Origin: Bidens hawaiensis
Lineage: Eukaryota > Streptophyta > Magnoliopsida > Asterales > Asteraceae
Assembly (NCBI GenBank): GCA_021521415.1
Contig: JAIQDT010000837.1
Location: forward strand, 682,001-746,000
DNA length: 64,000 bases
Direction of reading: 5' to 3'
This document shows, piece by piece, positions 1 through 12,124 of this stretch (position 1 is the stretch's first letter; each line of letters begins with the position of its first letter). The notes under the pieces were generated by a model. That model made no database searches. It worked only from the letters and a program-made list of their open reading frames with translations, and was not told the origin of the DNA. Position numbers and translations under genes: made by a program.

Positions 1-290
1 CCTGAATTTGCAACGGCGGGTGACGACGTGCAACGTCTGAAGGAATACTTGGGAGGATGAGTCTAAAGATACTCCGCGGACGCCTCGTTCTTCATCAAAG
101 CCTGATTCTCCATCCGCCAAGACCACCGAAGCAGATACATCCGCTCAGATCCATAGAATAGGCTTTGACTTGTATTTTTATTTTGACTTTTGTAATCGCC
201 TTTTTGATATGAATAAAAGAAATATTTATCCTTTATTATTTTTGAAATTTCAAACTTAAGATATTTTGTATGAACATCTTTAATGTTGCA
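1..290 (+). pseudogene. 3' tail of an antisense-ORF (aORF)-type gene
   Basis: The first 60 bases read as an open stretch (PEFATAGDDVQRLKEYLGG) that ends in TGA. After a one-base shift a Ser/Pro/Thr-rich tail continues to about base 160. A T-rich 3' UTR with AATAAA near 211 follows. The arrangement (charged helix, 'QxLKxxL' motif, short acidic or Ser-rich tail, then 'ttgtaatcg..ttt' UTR) matches the 3' end of the gene at 614-3300, so I read it as the end of a second gene of the same family, cut by the window edge. Its function is unknown. Confidence 0.5.
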
Positions 291-399
291 AGTGGGTATG
301 GGAGAAGCGACGTGTTAAGAAAACGGTGAAGGGACAGTTGGAGCTACGTGTGTGTCAGCCTGCTGCTGTCCTTTTTACTTTTTCATCTTTCCCGCCTAA

Positions 400-613
400 C
401 GTGTCACCCTTTGATTGGGCCACGCTTTCTCTCTCCACTGGCACCCCATCCATCGCATTGATTGCGATGTGTATAAATAGGGCGACCCTTTGCCCAATTT
501 CATTCTTATCCTTTCTAAATCCTTTTCTCTCTTTGAACTTTCTCTCGTATTTTTAGATCTAAGTTCGCCAACGACTTACTGGTATTCGTGTCCTCTAATT
601 ATTTATTCCAACA
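400..613 (+). promoter_or_regulatory. Promoter of the antisense gene
   Basis: A canonical TATAAATA lies at 472-479, about 140 bases before the ATG at 614. A CCAAT-box complement (ATTGGGCC) is near 415. The 5' leader (490-613) is pyrimidine-rich, as in plant leaders. The gene runs opposite to the gypsy pol next to it, so it needs its own promoter, and this is a good candidate. No transcript evidence is available. Confidence 0.5.
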
Positions 614-3300
614 ATGGCTGGAGAATAGAAGGGCGCCTCTTCTATTGACGACGTTGTTTTTAGTTGGAAGAGGTGGGACTTTGAGGACAACGTCAACATG
701 TTCGGCTTAGAACCGGCATGGGATCCGGAGTATCCAGCTGCCGGATCTATTGCTTCCCAGCCTTCGGCGAAGAAAACGGCCGTGTATGCGGAGGAATTAC
801 CACCAGGAATCTTAGATTTCCGTTCAACGAAGTTCGTCGGAAACGTCCTGACGGCATATGGAATTCACTTGTCCCAGGTCCATCCGTTTGGACTTATGAG
901 GATTCGACACTTCGAATTCTGCTGTCACGCCCACAACATGGACCCCACGGTTAGTAGATTCGCCGTGTTCTACAAATTAACCAGTCGTGGTGGATGGTAT
1001 AGTTGGGAAACCACCGGAAAGGGTTCTATCGGTACAAAATGGTATCGTAGTCTACATGAGTGGAAATCCAAATTTTTTTGGATTCGGGAGGACGTTGTCC
1101 CTTTTAAGATGACCTACCGGAAGTCCTCCGATAACATGCCAGAGGTTCGCGCTACCACCCAGGATGATCCTCCATGGTTCAAGACTTTGGCTCAAACGCC
1201 CATTCCTATGCGTGCGATACACGAAGGGGCGTTAATATGCGCTAGCATGAGTCGCTTATGGCATTTTCCGGACTTAGAGCCATATTACGAAAATACCGAT
1301 AAAAGTAAGTTTTACTTTCATTCTATTGAAAATCCGTTTAGATACTAATTGTTTGCTTGTTTAGGTGAGGGGTCCATCCTAAACACACTTATGGATCATG
1401 TGAGGGGACTCATAGTGCATCGCCCCATAGACCCCAAGGATATACCCTTCCTCAAGCGCACCCGCAACAATTTCCTGTTTTCCACCGTCTTAAGCCCGAA
1501 ACCTGTGGTATCCAAGGCGATGTTTGCCAGAGGTGAGGAGATGTTTCCCAAAGTCGAGGGAATTTTAAAACCTCGTCCACTTACTGCACTCACTTCTAGC
1601 AGGGTGATAGTGCTTCTTTCTTCCAGTGAGGAGTCATCGCCACGTGAAGAAGAGTTATCTATTGATGCTACTAACACTGAGAATATCACGCGTGCAAATG
1701 TAGGTCAGACCCGCAAGCGGAAGCAGAACCCATGCACTAGCAAGGATGCGGATGTGGGGAAAGACCCTGAAGTTGCGATTGATGAAGATGAACATCCGAA
1801 TATGGATGTGGATGCCCCCAAGCCTACTGGAAAAGGCAAATCGAAACCGTCCAAGCCTACTGTTCTGAAAAAAGGCAAGGTAGTAATATTGGGGGACCGC
1901 GTCCAGCAGCTTGCACCAACATTTGTTAAACCAGGTAACGTTCTTGATAATTTCGCACTTTGATTATTTTCCTTAATAATACAACTTTTTTAATGAGTGG
2001 TATGTTTTGTAGGTTCTACGGAGGGACATGCCAAGGATTCTTCTGGTTATGAAGAGACAACACCCCCAACATCTCCACCGAAGACCAGTGAGGACCCCAT
2101 TACCATAGAGGACATTTCTCCTGGTAAGGGTGTTCATGACGATGCTTCCAAACAACCACTCATCTCTTCGCCTCCTAATTCTCCTCCTCACATGGCGGAT
2201 CAAGAGGGGCCGAGTGCTATTGCTAGCAGGCCTGAAGCATCTACTTCCCAGCATCATGAGGATCCTTAGGTATACCGTCGCAATGGTCAGTGCGTCATGA
2301 TTCCACGTTCGCTGAAACTGACACATGCCACGAGTATCTGCGGCTAGGAATCCCTCCTGTCGAGAGGGAGCGCCAAGGCGTACGTCCTCGTTATGAGTTG
2401 GTGAACTCCAATTCGTATACTCTAGCTAATGCCATCTCCTCAAGTCAAGAAATATATCGAGACTGGCTAGCTATGAATGATGCCTGGGAGGATTTGGAAG
2501 CCAAAGCGGCCAAGGCAGGAGAAGAGGCTGAAGAAGCCAAAAAGGAAGCTGAGGATCATCGCCTGGCTGCTAGCACTGCTGAACGACAGTTGTTGGATGC
2601 CAACACGACATTGGAGGCGGAGAAGCCTCGCCGGTCTGTTGCTGAGGAAATCACAACTGTCCTCCAACAACAAGTGAATGAGCGCAATGATCTTATTTCT
2701 TCCTACTTGGAAGAAATAAAAACTTTGAAGGCCGAAGCATCCGCTAAGGATGAACGTCTTGCCACTCTTGCCTCAAAAAATAGGGAACAAGCCTTGGAGT
2801 GTGCTGGGCACAAGATGGAACTTGTCCGAACCAAGGCGGACAAAAGATGGCTGATGGCGGAAGGATTTCCCCAAGTAACTCTTTTACCCTTTGATTTCCT
2901 TTACAAAAGATATTTGTATCTAGAATGTTTATTCATATTTTATGTTACTAGGTTGTTGCACACATCCAGGAGGGTGATGAGCTTGGGAACTGTCTTGCGG
3001 AGCTGCTGGTCGCCTCTTCTCAAGCTGGACGTTAGACAGGTTTTCAAGAGGGTCTTCAGTTTGCTGAAGCAAAAAGACCTCTTAAGGAATTTGCCTTGCA
3101 CGTTAAGATACCGCCTCAACCTTTGTTGAGAAGACTAAGGCTTTTGATAATTTGAAGTTCCTCATTGAAGAACAAATAATCGATCTTGCAGAGAAGGAGG
3201 ATGGGGTTGACCAATTGAAGGCATTCCTTGCAAGTGGTCATGAAGATAACGAGGAAGATCAAGAAGATGCGGATGGGAAAAATGAAGATCCGTCAGCGTA
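614..3300 (+). pseudogene. Antisense ORF of a Tat-lineage Ty3/gypsy element ('putative gypsy-type transposon' domain)
   Basis: An intron-containing gene convergent with the minus-strand pol. The ATG at 614 is in frame with the long ORF but followed by TAG at 626, so it is broken or re-initiates at 698. Apparent introns are 1305-1364, 1935-2012 and 2875-2951; each has GT..AG ends, and the first two join neighbouring frames without loss. Exon 1 encodes the conserved globular part (GILDFRSTKF, then GWYSWETTGKGS and KWYRSLHEWKSKFFW), which I recognise as the plant domain annotated 'putative gypsy type transposon' (PF04195-like). Exon 3 is Pro/Ser-rich and acidic. From 2290 an Ala/Glu/Lys-rich coiled coil runs about 170 residues. 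A frameshift near 2270-2290, a TAG near 3033 and further shifts make this a pseudogene. Tat/Retand/Grande elements are known to carry such an antisense ORF between pol and the 3' LTR; its role is unknown. Confidence 0.75.
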
Positions 3301-3679
3301 ATTATATCATTCTTGTAACCGCCGTCTTCTTATCTTTTTTGTAATCGTTGTATGACTTTGTAATCCCATTTGACTTATATATAAGAAGTTTTTCCTTTGA
3401 ACTTTGTCTTATGTATATAATATAAGTGTTTAATTGTAGGATCTTCTTAGTTGTCAATGAAGGATTACATGTATTTTTATTAAGGTCCTGTGGATCCTTT
3501 TTGGTACGCGGACCAGGAAACGTTTGTTGCTCAGTATTTGTAGACAAATTTAGGCAAATATTTTTAATAAGGAAGGCACGCAGGCCAGAATATATTACAA
3601 ACAATGACATTAACTGTCTTTTCGCTAGTCTAATGAGGTGCGCATGCCAAAATAAAAAAGTAACTAATATAAGCTTGAC
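3301..3679. other. Convergent intergenic stretch between antisense gene and pol
   Basis: About 380 bases separate the 3' ends of the plus-strand antisense gene and the minus-strand pol. It is T-rich after the antisense stop ('ttgtaatcg', 'ttatatataag'), as expected for a plant 3' UTR. No other gene is visible. Confidence 0.5.
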
Positions 3680-6600
3680 TCAAATGTAACACTTTTTTTT
3701 TAATTGTGCAACATTCCAAGTCCTGGGAATTTCGGTTCCATCTAACTTTTCCAACTTGTAAGCGCCCTTGGATAATACTTCTTTAACTTTATAGGGGCCT
3801 TCCCAAGTTGGGGCCAACTTGCCCGAAGGTTCTTGACCAGACGCTTCATTGTACGGAAGATAAAGTCTCCAGCATCAAAACCACATTTTTGAACCCGCGA
3901 GTCATAGTATTTTTGTAGTTGGCGTTTATATTTATGCTCGTGGATTAGTTTTAAATCTCTCCTTTCTTCAAGGAGGTATAGGTTCATCCGCAACTCTTTG
4001 TCATTGTCATTGTTCATCAATTTCGCGCGGATGGAACCTTGATTTCAGCCGGGATCATGGCTTCAGTACCATAGGTTAAACTGAACGGCATTTCAGAATT
4101 ACTTGAATTCTTCTGAGTGTGAAAGGCCCAAAGTACATGTGGTAATTCATCGACCCAGCCTGTTCTCTTAATTCCCAGTCTTGCCTTTATCCCTTCTTTG
4201 ATTGTTCTGTTGGTCCTCTCTACCTGACCATTGGCTTGCGGGTGAGCTACAAAAGTGAAGACTTGAGTAACTTGAAGTTCTTTTAACCACATTTGCAGTC
4301 CACTATCCGCGAACTGGGCCCCATTATCATTGACCAATTTTTGTGGTAGGACGAAACGGAAGATAATGAATTCCCACAAAAATTTCTTAACGCTTGACGC
4401 AGTGATAGATGCAACCGGTTTAGCTTCGACCCATTTGGTAAAATAGTCGATTGCCTCGATAAAAAACTTGACCCATCCCGGGGCTTAAGGGAATGGACCC
4501 ATGATATCAACCGCCCATTTTTGGAACGGACAGGCAGACGTTACCGGCACCAACTCATTTTTCGAACGCAGCGTATTGGGAGCATGATGTTGACAAGAGT
4601 CACACTTCCCGATTTCTTGTACAACATCCATGTGCATCCCCGGCCAGTAGTATCCGGCGTTCATGAGTTTTGCTACGACCATTATTGGGCATGCATGAAG
4701 ACCACAAATACCTTCGTGAACTTCCCTTATCAAATAATTCGCATCCTCGGCGTCCACACATCTCAGAAATGGCCCGAGGAAGGATCTTCTGTACATGAAA
4801 CCATCTTGCATTTGGTAGTTCAAGACCTTGTGTCTTATCTTTCGAGCCGTGACTTTCTCTTCCGGTAGAACTCCTGATGACAAGTAAGCCGTTATTGGTG
4901 TCATCCAGGATTCTATGCCGGTTTGAATTACTAAAACTTGGTTCAGCGGAACGGATGGCCGATCAAGAACTTCAATAAGAATGTCCTTAGCGAAGTGCTC
5001 AAAGTTTGTTGAATCCAGTTTCTAAGGGCATCCGCCGACTTGTTTTCACTTCTCTTGATATGAATGACTTTGCACTAAGAAAATTGAAGGATCAAGTCCT
5101 TTGCTTGTGACAAGTACGAAGCCATTACATCGTTTTTTCTTCATAAGTTCCATTGACCTGTCTCGCGATCAGCATAGAATCCACCCGCACTTCTAGGTGC
5201 TTTACCCCAAGCGTTTTAGCTATTCTCAGGCCCGCCAAAAAGGCTTCATACTCCGCCTCATTGTTAGTACTCTTGAAGTCTAACTTGATGGCGTAAGTAA
5301 ATTCATGTCCTTCCGGATTAACCAGCCTGAGGCCCGAGCCTGACCCTTCATTACTTGAAGCTCCGTCAGTGAACAATGACCAAACTTGCCCTTGCTCAGG
5401 AGGTACCAGGGGTTGCTGTTCAACTAGGCATTCTTCTTCTTTGTGTTGAGGGATTTCTGTAACGAAGTCTGCCAATACTTGCCCTTTGATTGCTGGTTTA
5501 GGTTTGTATTCAATTGCATGTTCTCCCAGTTCGATGGCCCATTTCGCCAATCGCCCAGACAATTCTGGCTTGCTTAATACATTCTTGAGCTTATACCCCG
5601 TTAGCACATTAATGGGATGGCCTTGAAAATATCTGCGGAGGCGCCTGGCAGCATAGACCAGTGCTAGAACCATTTTTTCAAGCATTGAATACCTTTCCGG
5701 CCCGGTCAATATCCTACTGACATTGTTTAAATTGGCGTTTGCACATTCTTTCTGTATGTCAGAGTGTCTGTAGTACGGCCCCGATGGCGATGTCGGACGC
5801 TGATAAGTACAGTGTCAGAGGCTCTCCTGCATGTGGTGCTGTTAGGGTCAGTAACTCCATGAAACACTTTTTGACCTCCAGAAATGCTTGTTCAGCTTTC
5901 GCGGTCCACTTGAAGTTCGCTTTTTTAGGCAGTTTCTCAAAGTTGAGACACACGGATAAGATTTGGCCGCATGATTGGCTAAGAATCTGTTCAGTGCAAC
6001 CAATCTTCCGTTAAGTTTTTGTACTTCTTTGAGGGAGGAAGGTGAAGGCATGCGGGCTAATGCCTGAACCTTGTGTGGATTGGCTTTAAAACCCGCACCC
6101 GTTACTATTACACCCAAAAATTTTCCTTCCTCCATTCCGAAGGAACACTTGCTGGGGTTCAACTTCATGTTCATCTGTCTGAGTGTCTCAAGTGTTTCTT
6201 CTATATCTCGGAGCATTTGATCTTCCTCAATACTCTTGATGACTAAATCATCCAAATATACTTCTAAATTTCACCCAATCTGACCTTTAAATGCCTCATC
6301 CATCCTTTGATATGTAGCCCCTGAGTTTTTCAGACCAAAGGGCATCATCTTGTAACAGAATGTGCCTTGGTCTGTGCAAAATGCTTTTTTTTCTTCATCA
6401 CCTACTGCCATGTGAATCTGATGATAGCCTTTGTCGGCATCAAGGAAACATTTAACCTTGAACGGGGCTACCACGTAAACTTTAATATCGATTTCGGGCA
6501 AAGGATAACAGTCTTTTGGACATGCCTTGTTCAAATCTTTGAAGTCTATACACATCCGCCATGTCCCATTGCTTTTGGGAACGATGGCCAGATTAGCGAC

Positions 6601-7377
6601 CCAAGTCTGGTATTAGATTGGGCGGATGATACGGGCATGTAAAAGATCTTGAACTTGTTCATTCATAGCTTTGGTCTATTCCGGACCCATCTTGCGTTTC
6701 TTTTGAACAATCGGCATGAATGTTGGATTCACCCACAGTTTGTGCTCCGCAATTCTCTGCGGGACGCCAGTCATGTCCACGGGTTGCCAAGAGATATGTC
6801 TATGTTTTTTTGTTAATAGTTGTTTCAAAATTGTTCTTATTATCTCTGAGATAGCAGGCCCAATCGTTATCCTTTGGTCCGGAAACCTCTTGTTCAACAC
6901 CCACTTTTCTGACTCAATCCTCTGAACTTGCTTTGGAAATTTACTGGGTTTTGAACTTTTTGTCGCGAAACAGTGGCGGTTAACGTGGATAATTGCTACA
7001 CCGGTGAGGGTCGGAACTTCTACCGCACCATGAGCTATAGAGGGATGAGCATTAAAGTCACCAATTGCCTCACGCCCCAAGATGATATCATGCTTTGACG
7101 TCACTGGAAAAACCAAAAACTCGACATCTTCAGGTCTTGAATGAGTTCCATCACTAAGAGCGTCTGGAAAAGATATTACCCCTCGCGGGTGCATCACTAC
7201 ACCACCAAAACCAGACACAGGAGCGTGAATCGGTTTTAGTCTTACCTTATCGTCTTCATCAAGTTGCTCAAAACATTGTTCATACATTATGTTTGAGGTA
7301 CTTCCGGTATCAAAGAAGACGTAATGTGAACGATAATGACCTATGAGGGCGGTGATTATCAATGGATTTTTTTGCAA
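3680..7377 (-). pseudogene. Ty3/gypsy pol (Tat lineage): protease-RT-RNaseH-second RNaseH-integrase
   Basis: The order on the minus strand is as follows. Aspartic protease (7377-6676, active site FDTGSTSNI). RT fingers and palm (6642-6271: CIDFKDLNKACPKD, FLDADKGYHQI, FCYKMMPFGLKNSGATYQR), then the catalytic YLDD at about 6240 just after an in-frame TGA that replaces a residue of the motif. RNase H C-terminal half (from 5709), then a second RNase H. Integrase (4904-4017) with an HHCC zinc finger (HEG..H..CDSC) and DDE core residues in VDIMGPFP, NDNGAQF and NGQVERTNRTI. The last residues, WNVAQLKKKCYI, end at TGA 3680-3682. There is no chromodomain. Several stops and frameshifts make it inactive. 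Gag is missing because the sequence changes to copia at about 7377. The extra RNase H and the antisense gene place it in the Tat lineage. Confidence 0.85.
5125..5709 (-). other. Dual RNase H segment of the gypsy pol
   Basis: One 194-residue open stretch holds the end of the ordinary LTR-retroelement RNase H (PERYSMLEKMVLALVYAARR.., PELSGRLAKWAIELGEH, GQVLADF). After an acidic linker of about 40 residues a second, complete-looking RNase H start follows. The second copy has FTDGASS (Asp), NNEAEYEAFLAGL (Glu) and VRVDSML (Asp), the D-E-D pattern of 'archaeal-type' RNase H. A second aRH downstream of the original RH is a documented hallmark of Tat/Ogre elements. Confidence 0.75.
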
Positions 7378-7379
7378 GG

Positions 7380-10300
7380 GCCTCCTTTAACTCGTGGAAA
7401 AATTTCAAGTTCGTTCTTCCACTCTTCTTCGAGAAATTCTCTCCTCTTTCCTCCAAAGTTCAATGTTACAATTGCCAACAAAATGGACACTTTTCAAGAG
7501 AATGTACTAATGAGAGGGTTGAAAGGAGTCAGAATAGGTCTACTCATCAGAATGGAAATGGAAATGGTACTGAGACAAAAGCCATGGTGTCTCAACAGGA
7601 TGGTGGGTATAACTGGAACATCCAAGTAGAAGAGGTGATTGAAAAAGCTAATCTGGTGAACATTGTGCCTGGTAGATGTGAAAAGGAACCAGTGGAGGAT
7701 CAAGCGTATATGGCAGAAATGAATGATCAGCTCTTAGAGGTATGTTCTGAACTTAAGTGTGAACAATGTGAGAAATTGTCTGAACATTTAACCACTTTAA
7801 CTTATCAGCATATGAGTTTGAAAAGGAATAAAAATGTTTAAAAGAAGGACACCACTGTTATAAACAAAAAGAAAACAGCTAATCGGTAAAGATAAAAGCT
7901 GGTGAAAAAGACATTAGAAGCCTTAAGGCCACTCTAGCTGAGAAAATACAGGTAATTGATTTAAGTTATGAGGTAGTGGAAGAAAAGACCAAACTTATAG
8001 CTGAAAATGACAAAAAGATAGCTGATTACCAAGTAAAAGTGGTGGAACTAAATAGAAAACTCGAACAGTTTAGGAACTCCTCCATAATGCTAAATCATGT
8101 CCTAGGTGTTCAACATTCTCCTAATAATAAAGAGGGAATTGGATTCTCTGAAGTTCCACCACCTTTTAATAATAACTATACCTATAATCCTTGTAATCAG
8201 CCACCTGTCCGTGTTCAGACTTATCAAACTGTTCCGGGTACTATAAACTTTGTCACATCACCCGTTAAGGCTCAGTTAAGTAATACCGACGTTAACCCTA
8301 TAAATCTTGAAGATGTTGATAAGGATATTAACGAACCTGTTCAGACAAATTCCCCAGTCTTTGATCAAGAGTCCCAGTCCAGAAAGCCCGTCAGCACTGG
8401 TAAAATGATTGATGAAGTTGTGCTACTAGAAAGGGGGGAGAACGTCACTTTAGTGAAAAGAAATCATCTTTAAACCCATTTGTTCCCCCTATGTGAAACT
8501 AACTGACAGTAAACCAACCTCATCTTCTGAGGGAGCTCCTGAAAAGGATGTTCAGATGCCTACAAGTAATTTGAATAAGAGTTGCTTTAGATGTCATAAC
8601 AATACTGAGAACAAAAACGAAACCTAAAACTGGTGTTCGAACCAATGTCAATTATACTAACACCAAACCTCTGATAAATCCTAGATTTCAAAGAAATAAA
8701 CCTCGTTTTTTCCCAGTTAACCATAGAACACGTAACTTTGAGTCTTACGAATCTTTAAATGCTAGAAACTCAAGGATGTTTGGTTGGTCTCATAACCTTT
8801 TATCTAGAAATCTTCTTGTCGGACCAAATGACAAGTTTCCTCAAAGAAATTTTAGACAACCAACTAGTTGGATGTCGGTTAAAAGGTTTGACCAACCCAA
8901 GACCAAGAGGTCTTGGGTCCCCCGCTTTTAATTCTTTTCTTTAAATGTGCAGGAACAGTGTGAAAGGACTGTGAACAACATGTGGGTTGTCGACAGTGGC
9001 ACATGTAACAAGAAATTGTTACTTGATTGGAAGGATGTACAAGGAGGAAGAGTAAGTTTTTCAGGAGAAAATGGAGGAAGAATTTCAGGCATCGGTACGG
9101 TTACTAACGGAAGAATAAGATTGGAAAAAGTAAATTTTGTGGAAGAATTGAAGCATAATTTTCTAAGCGTTTCTCAGATTTGTGACAAAGAATACACCGT
9201 GCACTTTACAAGGGACGAAGCCTTAGTGCTTTCTCCTGGCTTCAAGATCCCAAAAATTTGGATAGTCATGAGAGCTCCAAGAGAGAAGAATACCTATGTG
9301 ATGGACATGAGGTCCACTAAGATAGCAACAAAAGTATCATGTCTTTTGTCTAAAGGAACAAAATCTGAATCTGAATTGTGGCAACGGAGAATGGGACACA
9401 TTCATCTACGTAAAATGAATTACATTATCAAGAATGGTTTGGTGCTGGGGGTTCCATTAAAGAATTTCAACTTTGAAGATAAATGTCTGTCATGCAAGAA
9501 AGGAAAACAGAACAAGAAACCACATCACTCCAAGCTTATTAATTCAATAGTCACACCCCTGGATCTCTTTGGTCCAATAAATGTCAAAAGTTTAGGTGGG
9601 ACATCTTACTGCTTAGTAATAACTGAGGCTACTCAAGATACTCATAGGTGTATTTTCTGAAAGCTAAGGATGAAACAATACATTCGGTGATTAATCTAAT
9701 CACCAAAGTAGAGAATGTTGTTGGAGGAAAGGTCAAATTCATCAGAAGCGATAACGGCACATAGTTTAAGAATGATCAAATGGAATTTTTTTGTCTGCAG
9801 AAAGGAATAGAGCATCAGTTTAGTGCACCGTACACACCCCAAAAAAACGGAGTGGCTGAAAGGAAGAATAGGGCGTTAATTGAGGGGGGCAGGACCATGC
9901 TGGCAGATGCTAAGCTTCTCGTGGTGTTCTGGGCTGAGGCTGTCGCTACAGCCTGCTATATCCTTAATTGTGTTTTAATTGTTAAAAGATTAAATAAAAC
10001 TTGTTATGAATTAATTCATGGTCGAAAGCCTAATCTGAAAGGTCTCGAACTTTTTTGGATCCCCATGTTCGATATTAAAGACTAATTCAAAATTTGGTGA
10101 AAAAGCTGACATTACCAGTTACAAGTCACCAAAGCCTAGCATGGGACCAAATGAGGTTTTTGATTATGACAAACTGTTTAAGTATTTTAATTTACCTTCT
10201 TATGAATTTACAGATATGGAAGAAAGGATGGCCACTCAGATGTTACTTAATGAAGAAGAGGCCGACATGCACTACTCAAGTATCGAAGATAAAAGATCAT

Positions 10301-12124
10301 GCATGTCTAGTGCTGAAGAAAGAACCGCTGTCTCAGTTGAAGAAGAGCTCATAAATCATTTTCACACCCAACGTAATTCAGATGAACTCACTCCTAATCT
10401 GGGTGGAAACTTGGTAGTTGCTCCTGTCCAAACCACAAGAATCCACAAGAATCATCCTCTGGAAAATGTGATTGGAAACCCTTTTGATGGGGTGCGGAAC
10501 AACAGTAGTTTGGAAGAAAATACGTGTGTCTATGTGAGCATCCAAGATACTGGTATTATGAAAGAATGTTTGTATGCTTGTTATATCAGTCAAATAGAAC
10601 CGAAAAACTACCAGATGGCGTTGAAGGACAGCTCTTGGCTCAAAGCCATGCAGGAATAATTGGCTCAGTTTAACAAAATGGAGGTATGGCAGTTGGTTGA
10701 GAAGCCACGAGATGTGCATGCAATCGGTACTAAGTGGGTGTTCAAATGCAAAAGAAATGAGAAAGGGGTAATCGTCCGGAACAAGGCGAGACTGGTAGTC
10801 AAGGGATTTATCAGCAAGAATGGATCGACTACAATGAGGCGTTTGCTCATGTGGTAAGGCTGGAGGCAATTCATCTTTTCTTGGCCTTCGCCGCTCACAA
10901 AGAAATGAAGGCGTTTTAGCTAGATGTTAAAAGTGCTTTTCTGAATGGTAAGGTCGACGAATTGGTATATGTCGAGCAACCTCCAAGTTTTCCAGATCCA
11001 GATATCCAGATCATGTGTACAGACTCAGGGAAGCATTATATGGTCTACATCAAGATCTACGGGCTTGGTATGCAACCATATCTGATTACCTGCTGGAGAA
11101 TGGCTTTGTGAGAGGAAAGATTGACAGTACGCTGTTTATGAAGTGGAATGGGAAGGATTTTCTTCTTGTCCAGGTCTATGTGGACGATATTATCTTCGAG
11201 GCATCAAAGATTTCTATGTGTCAGGAATTAGAAGCGGCCATGAAGAAAAGATTTGAGATGAGCGCCATGGGTGAACTTACTTTCTTTGTGGGTTTACATG
11301 TAGATCAAAAGAAGGACAGAATGTTTATTCATCAAACTAAATATATTCACGACGTGCTCAAATGATTCAAGATGAAAGAAAGCTCTCCGTATGATACTCC
11401 AGTCTGTGTCAACCACAAACTGGGTGCTGACTCTGACAGTGATGAAGATGTGGATCCCACTCAATATCATGCAATAATAGGTTCTCTAATGTATCTAACT
11501 GCTTCTAGACCTGACATTATTTTTGCAGTTTGTGTTTGTGAATGTTTTCAGGCTAATCCAAATGAGTCACACTTGAAAGGAGTGAAGAGGATACTTCGGT
11601 ATCTCAAAGGAAAATCTAAGTTGGGTCTCTGGTATCCAAAGGGAGGTGAACTGGATCTAGTGGCATACACCGATTCTGACTATGGAGGATGTAAACAGAA
11701 TAGGAAGTCGACTACCGGTGGCTGTCAGTTTCTTGGAGGGAGATTGGTTTCGTGGCAATGCAAGAAGCAGACCTCAGTTGCAATATCCACCTGCGAAGCA
11801 GAGTACATGGCAGCATCGAATTGCAATTACCAGGTTTTGTGGATACAACAACAAATGCAAGACTATGATATGAATTTCACTCATACTTCTATTTGCATTG
11901 ATAATACGGCTGCTAACTCAGTAACTAACAATCCCGTAAAGCATAGTAAAACTAAACATATTGACATTCGTCATCATTTTATACGGGATTGTGCTGAGAA
12001 GAAATTAATCGTGCTTGAAAAGGTTGATTCTCTGGATAATTTTGCCGATATTTTTACAAAAGCTTTTGGCTGATCTCGTTTTCAAAACCTTATTGAGTTA
12101 AATGGGATGATCAATCCCGAGTAA
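7380..12124 (+). pseudogene. Ty1/copia polyprotein (Maximus/SIRE-like), 5' truncated
   Basis: The 5' end is lost: the reading begins inside gag just upstream of an intact zinc knuckle CYNCQQNGHFSREC (7464-7505). A Glu/Lys-rich, coiled-coil-like gag spacer follows (7640-8470). Protease is marked by WVVDSGTC at about 8980. Then come the GAG-pre-integrase zinc motif (RRMGHIHLRKMN..CLSCKKGKQ, about 9390-9510) and integrase core pieces (SDNGT followed by TAG at about 9762, then NGVAERKNRALIE). RT follows from about 10590 (WLKAMQE, KWVFKCKRNEKG, then YVDD at about 11180). RNase H (STCEAEYMAAS, NPVKHSKTKHIDIRHHFI) follows, ending NLIELNGMINPE at TAA 12122-12124. At least eight stops or frameshifts are present, including a TGA at 12072 where the family usually has Arg. 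YVDD is intact but the element is dead. Confidence 0.85.

Noticed and set aside
1396..2326. Minus-strand frames of 97 and 117 codons
   Set aside because: Antisense shadows of the plus-strand spliced gene, crossing its introns.
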